64,000 nucleotides of DNA from Halobacteriovorax sp. JY17 (GCF_002753895.1 NZ_NJER01000002.1:617990-681989); one strand, 5' to 3'. Counted from the stretch's first letter, positions 8,048 through 17,222 are shown. A program made the numbers and translations. Notes: a model not told the origin generated them from the sequence alone.

Positions 8048-9755
8048 AGCTAACTCCTGCGATAGGGTTATTCATAGGAATATAAATATCTGTTGGATTC
8101 TTCATTGTATTTTCATTGATCTCTTTCAAACAGCACTTGTAATTTCCTTTTACCCATAAGTATTGTTCATTTAGAAGATAGTCTATACAGCTTGAATCTT
8201 TTACTCCATTCTCTTTAAGATTTTTAAGGGATTTACCTAAAATCTCCATAAAACTTACTTCTTTTATTCCACTAATTTTAGCTAGATGAGTAGCTGTATC
8301 AAAAGCGGTGTTGATGATGAGGTAGTAGCAAAATATTTTCTGCCCCATCTCCTTATTTAATATATTTCCATTGTCTAAAGTCAGACCTGCGCAGTATGGA
8401 CTATATTGCTTATATCCCTCTTCACTGTACCCAGTTCCTTGGCAATCTCTAAAGTAGAGTTTGATTGGAAAGCCTTTAGCATTGAGCTTTAAAATAATAT
8501 TCTGTTGATGAGCTCCAAAGAAAATTCCAAAATTTGCTTGAGCATCCATAAGTGGAATAATTGCAACTTTTGTAAACTCTTGAAACCAATTTAAGTAGTA
8601 GTCAGTATTTTCTCTTGAGTTAAATCTATCAAGTAGAGAAGTTCCTCTAGGTGAGAGTTGGTTAAGAGTTGCAAGGAGAATGGCCTCTTCTTTTTCTGGG
8701 CCAGTAAACGGATTTATACGGCAGGATACAATTGTTTCAACACTTGTCGTTCCGTCTCTGTTTATTAGTGCGGAGTAGGCCGGCTCATGTAAGACTTCAA
8801 AGTCTGGCCACTTCTGTATTAACTTCTTTCCTTCTGTCGTGTTAAATACATCACAGACCTGTATCCCTCTTTCAACCTCTTCCTGCTGAAGATGTCTTAT
8901 TGAATTTGTAAGTCTTAAGCTCATAGAGAATTTGAGCATATATTTGCAGTCTTTAGAATAGATACTTCTTACAGATGAGGTGCTAAACCATTCTACTTTT
9001 GAATCTTGATGAATAAAGTGCAGTCGTCCTTCATTTTCAAGATATTTGATATATTCACTACTTCTTATATGAGTCATTTGCCATGGATGAATAGGAAGTA
9101 GAACTTTATTCTCTTCAAGGAGTTCTCTTGTAAGAGATTCTCCTAAGCAGAGTATCGCAATTTCGTTCATCCAATTAGAGTTGAAACGACTTTCTTTCTT
9201 TGTCACGAGAATGTCTTTATCGGCTACGGCCCACGCAAGTGAAAAGCTTCTTCTATATTCAGGAGAATATTTCTTGAAGTCCTCTTCGTTGAAGCCGTCT
9301 CTTGCCTTTGGGTAAGGGTGAAATGAGTGTCCTAGAATTAAGAGACTCTCGGCTTGGATAAAACTTAGAGATTTTGCATATTCTTCTTCAAGAGAACCTT
9401 CAAGGTCATTTAGAAATTTTTCAATATTAATCTGGCTCTGAGCGACTCTACTTTTGAAATCATTAACTTCTTTCGCATTCTTCTGATTAAGAAGGTCGCA
9501 GGAGAAGTTAATTACCCAATCAAGAGAATCTTGGATACTGATATTTTTTCCATCTAGCCGATGAATATTTCCGTAGCTATGTCTTCCAAGTGAAGAGTAG
9601 AAAGAGAGTTCTATTTTTAAGGTATTCTTTGTCTTATTAGTTAATTCAAGTTTTCTTTGATCATCACTAAACTTGATAGACTCAAGACCTGCAGCTTCTC
9701 TTAAAAGAGAATTAAGCAATGCTTCGAATGTATAAAGTAGTGACTTCTCTTTCAA
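8040..9755 (-). CDS. iucA: Aerobactin-type NIS synthetase, first condensation (IucA)
   Basis: ATP-dependent IucA/IucC-family synthetase of 571 residues. By position and length it is the IucA enzyme that condenses citrate with N6-acetyl-N6-hydroxylysine. Motifs seen include GHSFHPYPKARDGF (about residues 143-156), IHPWQMTH (about 225-232), STSSVRSIYSKDCKYMLKFS, LRLTNSIRHL, GAHQQNIIL and YFRDCQGTG. The start is TTG (9753-9755), two bases after the exporter stop, with GAGAG upstream; an ATG start is absent. The Ser-Ile-Arg-His-Leu segment resembles NIS synthetases that are not the closest to enterobacterial IucA, so small differences in product cannot be excluded. Confidence 0.9.
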   Translation of the reverse strand: MKEKSLLYTFEALLNSLLREAAGLESIKFSDDQRKLELTNKTKNTLKIELSFYSSLGRHSYGNIHRLDGKNISIQDSLDWVINFSCDLLNQKNAKEVNDFKSRVAQSQINIEKFLNDLEGSLEEEYAKSLSFIQAESLLILGHSFHPYPKARDGFNEEDFKKYSPEYRRSFSLAWAVADKDILVTKKESRFNSNWMNEIAILCLGESLTRELLEENKVLLPIHPWQMTHIRSSEYIKYLENEGRLHFIHQDSKVEWFSTSSVRSIYSKDCKYMLKFSMSLRLTNSIRHLQQEEVERGIQVCDVFNTTEGKKLIQKWPDFEVLHEPAYSALINRDGTTSVETIVSCRINPFTGPEKEEAILLATLNQLSPRGTSLLDRFNSRENTDYYLNWFQEFTKVAIIPLMDAQANFGIFFGAHQQNIILKLNAKGFPIKLYFRDCQGTGYSEEGYKQYSPYCAGLTLDNGNILNKEMGQKIFCYYLIINTAFDTATHLAKISGIKEVSFMEILGKSLKNLKENGVKDSSCIDYLLNEQYLWVKGNYKCCLKEINENTMKNPTDIYIPMNNPIAGVSYE

Positions 9756-9757
9756 AT

Positions 9758-10999
9758 TTAACTCTCTTTAACACTTAGATTAATTGATGGTTTTCTCTCT
9801 CTATTTATTAAGACAAAGACGAGTGCCAAAATTGTAAAAGAAACAAAGAAGACGACTGCTTTCTCTGGTATTAAATGTAGTTTCATTGAAAGGGCTATTA
9901 ATCCAGCGCCTACTGCATATCCGAATGAATGAGCGACACTAGCAAGTCCTAGCTTCTTTCCAAAAACTGATTCTTTCGTTTTTTCTTTCTTTGAATTACT
10001 TATTAACGATAAGTAAACTGGAGGAATTAGCGCCGTCGCAAAAGATATAAAGAAAATAGAAATCCAAATAGATTGCTCATCCTTAGAGTACATGAGGACG
10101 ATCGATCCAGTGACTAAACTTCCTGCGCCAATTAGAACTCTTGGAATCCATTTTGATTTTAAGAGCCAGATACTTACTTGTTGAACAAGTAGAGCGAGAA
10201 CACTTAGGACAAGAATAATTTTTGCAAATAATATAGTTGCATCTTTTCCGTCAATATGGAGAACCTCTTTTAAATGATGCCCTAGGAATGTATGAAGAAT
10301 TCCAATAAAGCTTGTAAAAATCATTGCAAGGAGTATTGGATAAAGAGCCTCTTTAATGCTCTCTTTCCAATTATTAATGATATCTTTAATTTTAATTTCA
10401 TTTTGTGGGTCGATTAATTTTTTTTCCGACTCTGATGTTAGGAAACAACTTGTAGCGAGAGTTAGAATCCAAATGGTTGCTCCGTAAATAATAAGCTCAA
10501 AATTTACTTGTTTAAATAATATTAAAATAGGACCGAGTATACGACCTAGATTTAGGCACATGGAATTTCTTGTTAGGACTTTGATATGTTCTGTTTCACT
10601 TATTAAATCTAATTGCCATGCTTGAGAGACTGGGACAATGGCCGAAGCAAGAAGTCCGTAAATGATTCTACTCGCAAATACCATGGCGATCTTTATGCTT
10701 AAAGGAATTGATGAATTGAAAATAAAAAGTGAAGCAATAAGAATAAATGAAATCGACATTCCAAGCATACCAAAACTTAAAACTCTCTTTCTTCCTAGCT
10801 TATCACTCTTTGCTGCCCAAAATGGTCCCATGAATGCAAAAATAAGTGAACCGACACTTATCGCTCCAATAATATTCGCTGTCACAACACCTGTTTTTTC
10901 TGCAATATAGGGAATTGTTGTATAGAGAATCATCTGAACACAGCTAAAAGTGAGAGTATTTAAGTAAGCTATATAGAGTTTTGACTTATTTTTATTCAT
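9758..10999 (-). CDS. Major facilitator superfamily exporter (ShiF-like position)
   Basis: A 413-residue multi-pass inner-membrane protein with about twelve hydrophobic segments. The MFS signature between helices 2 and 3 is visible (GPFWAAKSDKLGRKRVL, about residues 57-73). It is the first gene of the siderophore operon. In enterobacterial aerobactin loci an MFS gene, shiF, lies directly upstream of iucA and is thought to export or support production of the siderophore; the same role is inferred here. The start ATG at 10997-10999 has only a weak AAGATAAG ribosome-binding site. The 91-base gap to the next upstream gene should hold the operon promoter; I could not identify a convincing Fur box. 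Confidence 0.88.
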   Translation of the reverse strand: MNKNKSKLYIAYLNTLTFSCVQMILYTTIPYIAEKTGVVTANIIGAISVGSLIFAFMGPFWAAKSDKLGRKRVLSFGMLGMSISFILIASLFIFNSSIPLSIKIAMVFASRIIYGLLASAIVPVSQAWQLDLISETEHIKVLTRNSMCLNLGRILGPILILFKQVNFELIIYGATIWILTLATSCFLTSESEKKLIDPQNEIKIKDIINNWKESIKEALYPILLAMIFTSFIGILHTFLGHHLKEVLHIDGKDATILFAKIILVLSVLALLVQQVSIWLLKSKWIPRVLIGAGSLVTGSIVLMYSKDEQSIWISIFFISFATALIPPVYLSLISNSKKEKTKESVFGKKLGLASVAHSFGYAVGAGLIALSMKLHLIPEKAVVFFVSFTILALVFVLINRERKPSINLSVKES

Positions 11000-11090
11000 T
11001 TTTTCTTATCTTCTAAAATGTAAAAAGAGGCGTTCAAAATTAATTGTCGGCCCCTCAGTATTTAAATAAAATTATTGTTACTAAATTAAC

Positions 11091-11612
11091 TTATTGAACT
11101 CTTCCAGAAAGAACAAAGTTAACACCAATAGTTGATCCATTATTTGGACAAATATTGTCTGCATCAGTAAGTGGAACCATGATTGCTAGGTTGTGTGGAT
11201 GACCATAGTAAAGGTAATCATTTGGACCTCTAAATGCATTATCAAGAATTTCCTTACCTTCAGTACATTCAGTATCACCATTAACCGCGTAAGCTTTAGA
11301 ATCAACTAAGCTAATTGAAGCAATTAAGTTATCAGCAAGTAAAAGTGCACTATATCTACAAACTTTTCCATTCTCTTCAAATGTTGCTTTAATTAATCCG
11401 TTATCAAGAGAGAAGTCTGTTGTAGCAGTTTCGAACTTCGCATTAATTGCAGTAAATTCTCTTGGTGCTGCAACTTCACCGCTTCTATTATTACAAACGT
11501 AATCTTTAAAAGTTGTAATCCATCTTTCTCCAGGTAGGTTTAAGTCTGCATCTTGAGCAAAAGTAAACGCTGAAGCTGTTAAAAGTAATAATGATACGAT
11601 AGCTTTTTTCAT
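11091..11612 (-). CDS. Secreted protein of unknown function
   Basis: A 173-residue protein with a clean signal peptide (MKKAIVSLLLLTASAFTFA, cleavage after residue 19). The mature part holds four cysteines, which suits a disulfide-stabilised periplasmic or secreted domain. The start ATG has a strong AGGAG at 11618-11622. It is on the same strand as the siderophore operon, 91 bases upstream of the exporter gene, with no clear terminator between, so read-through into the operon is possible. I recognise no family. Confidence 0.8.
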   Translation of the reverse strand: MKKAIVSLLLLTASAFTFAQDADLNLPGERWITTFKDYVCNNRSGEVAAPREFTAINAKFETATTDFSLDNGLIKATFEENGKVCRYSALLLADNLIASISLVDSKAYAVNGDTECTEGKEILDNAFRGPNDYLYYGHPHNLAIMVPLTDADNICPNNGSTIGVNFVLSGRVQ

Positions 11613-11708
11613 ATTCTACTCCTATTTGTAGTTGTCTAAATTATGAAATAGTTTGTATCATCAAACTTTTGTTGGGGCAAGGTCTTCTTGTGAGAATTTT
11701 GGAATGTT

Positions 11709-11735
11709 AAAAGAAGGGAAGTATGTCTAACTTCC
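11709..11735 (-). terminator. Candidate intrinsic terminator
   Basis: On the minus strand ggaagt and acttcc (11730-11735 and 11717-11722) form a 6-bp stem with a 7-base loop, followed by a pyrimidine/U-rich run (cttctttt). It lies about 20 bases after the stop of the membrane protein gene at 11756. The stem is short, so confidence is moderate. Confidence 0.5.
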
Positions 11736-11755
11736 ACTAGGGAATTTATTGAGTT

Positions 11756-12709
11756 CTATTCTCTTTTTAGGTGCTTAGCAAGTGCTTGCTGACCCCCCGG
11801 AGATGTTTCATGCTTAACTTCTAATCCATAATTAGTGTGTAGGTAGCTTTCAATTGGAACCCATTTACCATCAGATGTTTTAATTCTCTTCGTGTAGCTA
11901 CAAATCATTTGGAGGCCAGTATGGGTTCTAGAGAGAAAGTGAACTAGTACGATGAAAAGGGTTATGAAAAATAATCCCAGCATTGAAAATGAAAGGAAGA
12001 TTTTAAAGTGATCTTCGGGCTGAATCTGAACGTTCTTTAGGAGAATGATAAAGAAGAGTGGGAGAGCTAGGTAGCCTAGAAGGTACAGAGTGATATATTT
12101 CTTTGTCCAGTCGACAGTGTTAAATAATTTCTTTGTGTAGATGATTTTATCATTTTTAAGGAGCAGCCCAATATATAAAAGAAAGGAAATTGCTGTCGGG
12201 AGACTTAGGCCAATTTGGGTGTCATTATTTATGCCTGTGAGAACAATCTCTCCGAAGATGTGCCCGCAAATAGAGAGGTAGACCCAGAAAAGTGATAGGA
12301 GAAAAATAGCATCTGCAACAAGATTACTTTCTTCAGATTCATTAGACATAATTTCAAAAATGCAGATTAAGAAGAACGTGAGAATTGTTGAAATGGAGCT
12401 TATAGGAAAGCTAAAAATTTCTCTACCTTTATGGGCGTGAATAGCGAGCTCTAAAAAGAGCACGGAAGTAATAATTCCAAGAGAGATAACACTCACATAG
12501 TTATATGTCGTTTTTGAAAAACTAAAATTAGGAAGAATGAGTTTATTAACGAATAAAATGATAAAGACTAACGAAGTATAGGGGCTAATAATAGGGGCAT
12601 TAGCAATCGGTCTATAGGTTATCTCCCAGCCTTGAAACCAGCCAATAATGGAAATGATAAAAGGAGTAATAATAGCCCAGCCAATAGCCTGCTTTTGGAG
12701 TGTTTTCAT
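11756..12709 (-). CDS. Multi-pass membrane protein with a degenerate PAS-kinase-type tail
   Basis: A 317-residue protein with about eight hydrophobic segments spanning residues 10-265, so an inner-membrane protein. The cytoplasmic tail (about residues 270-317) contains ICSYTKRIKTSDGKWVPIES and then a His-rich stretch. It resembles the small 'C-x-x-C-K-x-[IV]-[RK]-x-x-x-G-x-W-x-x-[IL]-E' tail often found after PAS domains in signalling proteins, but the second cysteine of the first pair and the final Cys-Pro-x-Cys are missing. It is therefore probably a sensor-related membrane module that no longer binds metal. Function is unknown. Confidence 0.75.
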   Translation of the reverse strand: MKTLQKQAIGWAIITPFIISIIGWFQGWEITYRPIANAPIISPYTSLVFIILFVNKLILPNFSFSKTTYNYVSVISLGIITSVLFLELAIHAHKGREIFSFPISSISTILTFFLICIFEIMSNESEESNLVADAIFLLSLFWVYLSICGHIFGEIVLTGINNDTQIGLSLPTAISFLLYIGLLLKNDKIIYTKKLFNTVDWTKKYITLYLLGYLALPLFFIILLKNVQIQPEDHFKIFLSFSMLGLFFITLFIVLVHFLSRTHTGLQMICSYTKRIKTSDGKWVPIESYLHTNYGLEVKHETSPGGQQALAKHLKRE

Positions 12710-12782
12710 AAAAGAATAATAACATGAATAAATTTTATTACGTAAACTTTAACCTAAAGAAATATTGATATTGAGGTGTTAG

Positions 12783-13331
12783 CTAAAGGACTTGTTCTAG
12801 AAGTGTTTGAAAGTGTTGGTGCATGGAATCTACGGTAAAGTCTTTGATTTCAAGTTGGCGAAATTTAATGCCTGCAAGGGCAAAAATTTTCTTTGAAATT
12901 CTATTAGATTCTGTTTCTCGGTGCTTATCACTTAGGTAGATAACTTCCGAAACTTTGGAGCTTGCCAATAATTTGGCGCACTCATGGCATGGAAAGAGAG
13001 TCACGTAGGCCTTGGTTCCTTCAAGGCTATCTTTTGAGTGTAGAATTGCATTGGCTTCCGCGTGAACAACGTAGCCGTACTTTTGAAATTCAAGAGGAGC
13101 GAGAGGGTCTTTTCCCCATGGGAGTTGACTCTCGTCAATACCGGCAACAAATCCATTATAGCCCATTGTTACTTGGTGATTATTCTTATCAACAAATACT
13201 GCACCGACTTTAGTAGAAGGGTCTTTAGACTTAAAGCTTGCCATCATCGCTTGTAGCATAAAGTACTCATCCCAAATGATTGGAGACTTTGCAGGAATAA
13301 AGTTAATGTCGTGGTTTTCTTGGTGTGGCAT
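12783..13331 (-). CDS. Deoxycytidylate (dCMP) deaminase family protein
   Basis: Zinc-dependent cytidine/deoxycytidylate deaminase of 182 residues, expected to convert dCMP to dUMP for thymidylate synthesis. The catalytic motif HAEANAIL (His and Glu, about residues 91-98) and the second zinc motif PCHECAKLL (about residues 114-122) are intact. The N-terminal DEYFMLQAMMASFKSKDPST and VGAVFVDKNN segments are typical of the ComEB/DCTD type. The ATG start at 13329-13331 is divergent from the DUF2799 lipoprotein gene, with a 93-base region between them. Confidence 0.9.
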   Translation of the reverse strand: MPHQENHDINFIPAKSPIIWDEYFMLQAMMASFKSKDPSTKVGAVFVDKNNHQVTMGYNGFVAGIDESQLPWGKDPLAPLEFQKYGYVVHAEANAILHSKDSLEGTKAYVTLFPCHECAKLLASSKVSEVIYLSDKHRETESNRISKKIFALAGIKFRQLEIKDFTVDSMHQHFQTLLEQVL

Positions 13332-13424
13332 AGACTAAAAATATCTGAACTATTTTCATTTGCATAGACTTTATGGCTTGAAATTCATAATTTATTACTA
13401 AACTTATTTAGATTCTGGAGTCTT

Positions 13425-13964
13425 ATGAGAAATCTTCTTTTTATAACTTTCATTGTATTAGCTTTCTTATCATGCGCTAGGATGGAACTCAGCGCTGAGC
13501 AGTGTATGTCTCTTAATTGGAAAGAAAAGGGAAGAGAAGATGGTGCTAAGGCAGATTTTTCTTTTTCATCCTATAGAGCAGCTTGCGAAGAAAGCCAGTT
13601 TATTGTCGATAGTGAAAGTCGTGCTCTCTATGAGAAGGGTTATGGAGAGAAGTATTGCACTGTTGAAACGGCCTTCATGTTAGGGATGTCTGTTGAGAGT
13701 TTTGATATTGATAAATGTCACTTAAATAAGAAGAAGATCTTAAAATACTACGTTGAAGGAAAAAAGAGAGGAACTTTAAAGAAGCAAATCTCTGAATTGA
13801 AGCAGAAGAAGAAAGAGATAGAAAGTGATCTTATTGCTGGGGATAATCCAAACTTAACAGACGAAGAAAGTCGAAACTTAACACTTCAAAAATTAGCCTA
13901 CGAAAAAGAAATACGTGAATTAGAGAGAGAGCTCTCCTCACTCTCTGATGTATATGTGGAATAA
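13425..13964 (+). CDS. DUF2799-type lipoprotein with C-terminal coiled coil
   Basis: A 179-residue predicted lipoprotein: signal peptide MRNLLFITFIVLAFLS followed by C17 in a lipobox-like LSCA. The mature domain has the regularly spaced pattern of DUF2799 (NWKEKGREDGAKA, AACEES, YEKGYGEKYC, AFMLGMS, KCHLNKKK), with cysteines at intervals. Residues 118-175 are rich in Lys/Glu with leucine spacing and should form a coiled coil. The function of DUF2799 is unknown. It reads away from the dCMP deaminase gene and shows no operon partner. Confidence 0.82.
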   Translation: MRNLLFITFIVLAFLSCARMELSAEQCMSLNWKEKGREDGAKADFSFSSYRAACEESQFIVDSESRALYEKGYGEKYCTVETAFMLGMSVESFDIDKCHLNKKKILKYYVEGKKRGTLKKQISELKQKKKEIESDLIAGDNPNLTDEESRNLTLQKLAYEKEIRELERELSSLSDVYVE

Positions 13965-14024
13965 AATGTTTCAGAATCAGAACAGGCTCAATAAACTCAG
14001 CTAGTTAATACCTTTCAAAAATGG

Positions 14025-14061
14025 CCCTCCCCTTGCATTTATCAGTGCAAATAGCGGAGGG
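14025..14061 (+). promoter_or_regulatory. Hairpin that sequesters a Shine-Dalgarno
   Basis: The sequence ccctcc (14025-14030) is the exact complement of ggaggg (14056-14061), which is the ribosome-binding site for the ATG at 14066. An inner pair, ttgca (14033-14037) and tgcaa (14046-14050), extends the structure. Folding would hide the Shine-Dalgarno. This suggests translational control of the following lipoprotein, perhaps by temperature or a trans factor. Confidence 0.55.
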
Positions 14062-14065
14062 TATT

Positions 14066-17000
14066 ATGAATAAGATTGCATTAATTCTATTAACATTTTC
14101 TTTAGTTAGTTGCGGCAAAGGTGAAGGTTCGGGCGTATTGTCAAAGGGCTTGAGCGACGAATCAGTTTCTAACTCTTCTTTGATCGACTCTTCAAAGGTG
14201 ATGCTTTCTCCGAAGTTTTATGAATTAGATATTCAAAAATTCTTCTATAAGAAGGAAGTTCTTCCAAGTACAGATAAGAGATATGTCGAAATTCAAACTG
14301 ATCATGTGAAGGAGGAAACAAAGTTAAATAATCTTACTCACTCCAAAGGTTTGAAGGAAATTCTCATAAAAGGAAAGAATTTAATATTTTCTCCAGGCAA
14401 TTCTCAGGGATTATATGAGCAGTTAAACAATATGACAGATATTGTAAAAGTTACGATTGAAGCTGAGACTGTAGATATTTTAGAAAGCATGAAAATTCCA
14501 AACGCTAGTCTGCATATATCATCAAAAGAATTAAATTTTTTAAATCATGCCAGCATTGATTTAACCCCTTTGGGCTTTTCTCAAAGAGCAACTCATCCAT
14601 CGAATGGAGAGGTGGGAAGAGATGCTGGAGAGATCATCTTAGCTATTAAGAAGCTAAATTTTGATCCTCAGAGAAAGTCTGCTCTCTTTATTTTAAATGG
14701 TGGAAAAGGACAAGCGGGTTCATCTGGAATTAAGGGAGCTAACGGTTCAAGGATGAGAGATTTGGGCGGAGGTGTTGTTTTTAAAAGAGAAGAGATTGAA
14801 AGTTGTGAAGTTATTGATAACCCAAGGTTTGATAGGGTCAAAGTAAATAAGAGGCTACACTGTAGTACTACTATAAGAACAGAAGGTACGAACTCTAGAC
14901 CTACTAACGGCGGAAACGCTGTCGCTGGCTCTAGGCCAGGACTTGGTGGAAAGGGAGGGGAATTTATAAGTTACATCGATATTCCTCGATCATTAGTTCT
15001 GCTTCAAGGCGGAAAATCTGGTCAAAGCGCAGGAACTATTCGTGGGGGAAATGCTGGAAGTCCTACGATCTCATTTCATCAAGATATTTTTGTTAATCGA
15101 AATGGTCATCGTGTCGTAAGAAGTAGTGTTAGAGGAGTATCTTCTAAGGGGGCAGATGTGATTTCACCTTCGGCCCTAAAAGAGAGTGGTGAAGATGGCT
15201 TCTTCGATATATCTCCTCTTATTAAAAACTGGGAAGGTTTAGGGTATTTAGAAAAAGAATTACTCTATGCTAATGATCTCTATATAAATAATCATATTGA
15301 AAGAGCAAAGGAGTCCTTTGCAAAAGTTGATAAAGGATTAAGTTTCTTAGACGTGAGAAAGGTGGGAGTTAAATCTACTTTTTTGAAAGGAGCTCTTAGT
15401 GAAAAACTTCTGAAAATAAACTCTCAAAGAGATTACTATGGGCATTCAATAAACTGGGTTCCTAACTACTCACTTGAAGCAAACTTCTCTAAATTTAAAA
15501 CTGACTTAGATTATTCATTAAAAACTCTATATCTTACTTATTGGATAAAGAATTCTCAAAAATCTATTGAGAGCAAAGTTGAGGCCCTTGAATCTTTTCA
15601 AGATAGTCTGACAGAGGGGATAGAAAAGGATAAGGAGAAATATGAAAACCTTATTTCAAAGATTCCTCTACTAAAAGAAAAGATTGATGAGTTTAGAGTT
15701 GAAGAAGAATATTTTGCGTCTGAAGTGAAAAGAGTTGAAGCTGAAATAGAGAGAATGGCGAAAGATAATATTGTTGATCGAAATAAAGTCCCTTTCCTTA
15801 AGAAAGCTCTTGGAACAGTTGCAGCTCTTTCAAATGTTATCCCTGCAGGAAAACCTGCTTTGGGATTAATCGGCTCAAGTCTTTCTATCATATCTAATAA
15901 TATAGGAAGTAAGCGTCCCCTTATGGATACGATCAAAGATGCTTCAAGCATTTACAATAACTTTAGTAATTTAAAGTTAGAAGAATCTAGCAAGAATTGG
16001 AATGAGGCTTGGTCTAAAGTAAAGATTAGTAGAGTTAGAGAAATTAAAGATAAGAAAGAATTAAAGGAATACTTATCAGCTGTAACAGACTTCTCTGCAC
16101 CAATTTTAGAGAGTCTAAAAGAGCAGGCAAAGAATTGGAAAAGGAGAGAGGTTTCATCTTCCGAAATTTCAGCGGAAATAGAAAAAATTAAAAGTACTCA
16201 TGAAGTTTTCAAGAAAATAGTTAAGAGTTTAGAGAAGTTTATGAATAAAAAGAATGCCCTTGTTCGTGAAGTGAATATGATACAGGGGAATATTTCGAAG
16301 ACTCTCGCTTCTATCTATAGCAGCTTTGATAAGATCTCTCAAATGAGTTATCAAAAAGATAAATTAATCAATGGAGGAGATATAAATATAACTCCACTTT
16401 TAGAAAGTCTTGAAGAAGAGACTAAAAGTAGAATCCTAAAGTATCACTATGAAGTGGCAAGGGCCTATGAATATAGATTATTAAGGCCTTACCTTAGAAG
16501 TATTAATTTAGATATTGTACTAGAAAAAATGAAGTCAATTGTAAGCAGCGATCAAAGCGCTCATCTCTCATCTGGAGACTACGAGTCTTTAAGTGGTCTC
16601 TATACTTCTGAGCTCTCTTCTATAGTGGATGAAACTCTCTCTGAACTAAGTCGAGAAGGATTACCTCTACAAAGAGAAAAAGTTCTGCAGCTAAATAAGC
16701 AAGAAGTATTGGCATTAAATAGAGGAGAAGATATTTATTTAGATTTAATTTCAGAAGATGTTTTCTCCCGAGAGATGGAGGATATTAGAATAAATAATAT
16801 TCTTGTTGAAGATATGAACGTATCAAATAGTGGTGAATTAGGTCGAAGTGCAGAAATTTCTTTAGAGCTAGCATATTCTGGAGAGAGTTATATTCGAAAG
16901 GGGGATAGGACTTATATTTTTGAAAAGGATACCAATGCTGAAAAGACAAAGTGGGGGGCGACTCTAGATCTCATTAGCGGAGAGATCTCCTCCATTGGAG

Positions 17001-17191
17001 CGAGTCCTACAGCTGAATCTCTAGTCGGTTCTCTTATTGGGACGGGTAATATAGAAGATTTAATGCTTCTTTCTAGACCCGGTGGATTAACACAGTTAAA
17101 AGTGAGGCTTAGAAAAAGCTTATCTCCAGGGGTTAAATCAACATTTGAAGGAGCGAGAATAAGATTAATTTATGATTATAATATTTTTTAA
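14066..17191 (+). CDS. Large lipoprotein with collagen-like Gly-rich region and long coiled coil
   Basis: A 1041-residue lipoprotein. The ATG at 14066 was chosen because GGAGGG lies just upstream and it yields a lipoprotein signal (MNKIALILLTFSLVSC, lipid Cys at 16); an in-frame ATG at 14021 would bury the signal. Residues about 100-180 are beta-rich. Residues about 210-340 hold glycine-rich stretches (GGKGQAGSSGIKGANG, GGNAVAGSRPGLGGKGGE, GGNAGSP) of the collagen-like, strand-turn type. Residues about 380-800 are mostly helical with long heptad-like Lys/Glu segments and a short hydrophobic patch (about 585-620). The C-terminal 200 residues are beta-rich again. It is probably anchored to the outer membrane and extends from it. 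I know no characterised homologue; an adhesive or toxin-like role is only a guess. Confidence 0.82.
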   Translation: MNKIALILLTFSLVSCGKGEGSGVLSKGLSDESVSNSSLIDSSKVMLSPKFYELDIQKFFYKKEVLPSTDKRYVEIQTDHVKEETKLNNLTHSKGLKEILIKGKNLIFSPGNSQGLYEQLNNMTDIVKVTIEAETVDILESMKIPNASLHISSKELNFLNHASIDLTPLGFSQRATHPSNGEVGRDAGEIILAIKKLNFDPQRKSALFILNGGKGQAGSSGIKGANGSRMRDLGGGVVFKREEIESCEVIDNPRFDRVKVNKRLHCSTTIRTEGTNSRPTNGGNAVAGSRPGLGGKGGEFISYIDIPRSLVLLQGGKSGQSAGTIRGGNAGSPTISFHQDIFVNRNGHRVVRSSVRGVSSKGADVISPSALKESGEDGFFDISPLIKNWEGLGYLEKELLYANDLYINNHIERAKESFAKVDKGLSFLDVRKVGVKSTFLKGALSEKLLKINSQRDYYGHSINWVPNYSLEANFSKFKTDLDYSLKTLYLTYWIKNSQKSIESKVEALESFQDSLTEGIEKDKEKYENLISKIPLLKEKIDEFRVEEEYFASEVKRVEAEIERMAKDNIVDRNKVPFLKKALGTVAALSNVIPAGKPALGLIGSSLSIISNNIGSKRPLMDTIKDASSIYNNFSNLKLEESSKNWNEAWSKVKISRVREIKDKKELKEYLSAVTDFSAPILESLKEQAKNWKRREVSSSEISAEIEKIKSTHEVFKKIVKSLEKFMNKKNALVREVNMIQGNISKTLASIYSSFDKISQMSYQKDKLINGGDINITPLLESLEEETKSRILKYHYEVARAYEYRLLRPYLRSINLDIVLEKMKSIVSSDQSAHLSSGDYESLSGLYTSELSSIVDETLSELSREGLPLQREKVLQLNKQEVLALNRGEDIYLDLISEDVFSREMEDIRINNILVEDMNVSNSGELGRSAEISLELAYSGESYIRKGDRTYIFEKDTNAEKTKWGATLDLISGEISSIGASPTAESLVGSLIGTGNIEDLMLLSRPGGLTQLKVRLRKSLSPGVKSTFEGARIRLIYDYNIF

Positions 17192-17222
17192 ATCGTGATA
17201 TATAAGAGGGAAAGGATGATTT

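Noticed and set aside
11010-11080. Possible Fur box upstream of the siderophore operon
   Set aside because: AT-rich sequence around 11060-11080 matches only about half of the Fur consensus, no better than expected in such AT-rich DNA. Iron control is likely but not shown.
14021-14065. N-terminal extension of the large lipoprotein from ATG 14021
   Set aside because: It would place the lipoprotein signal internally, and this ATG lies in the left arm of the leader hairpin without a ribosome-binding site.
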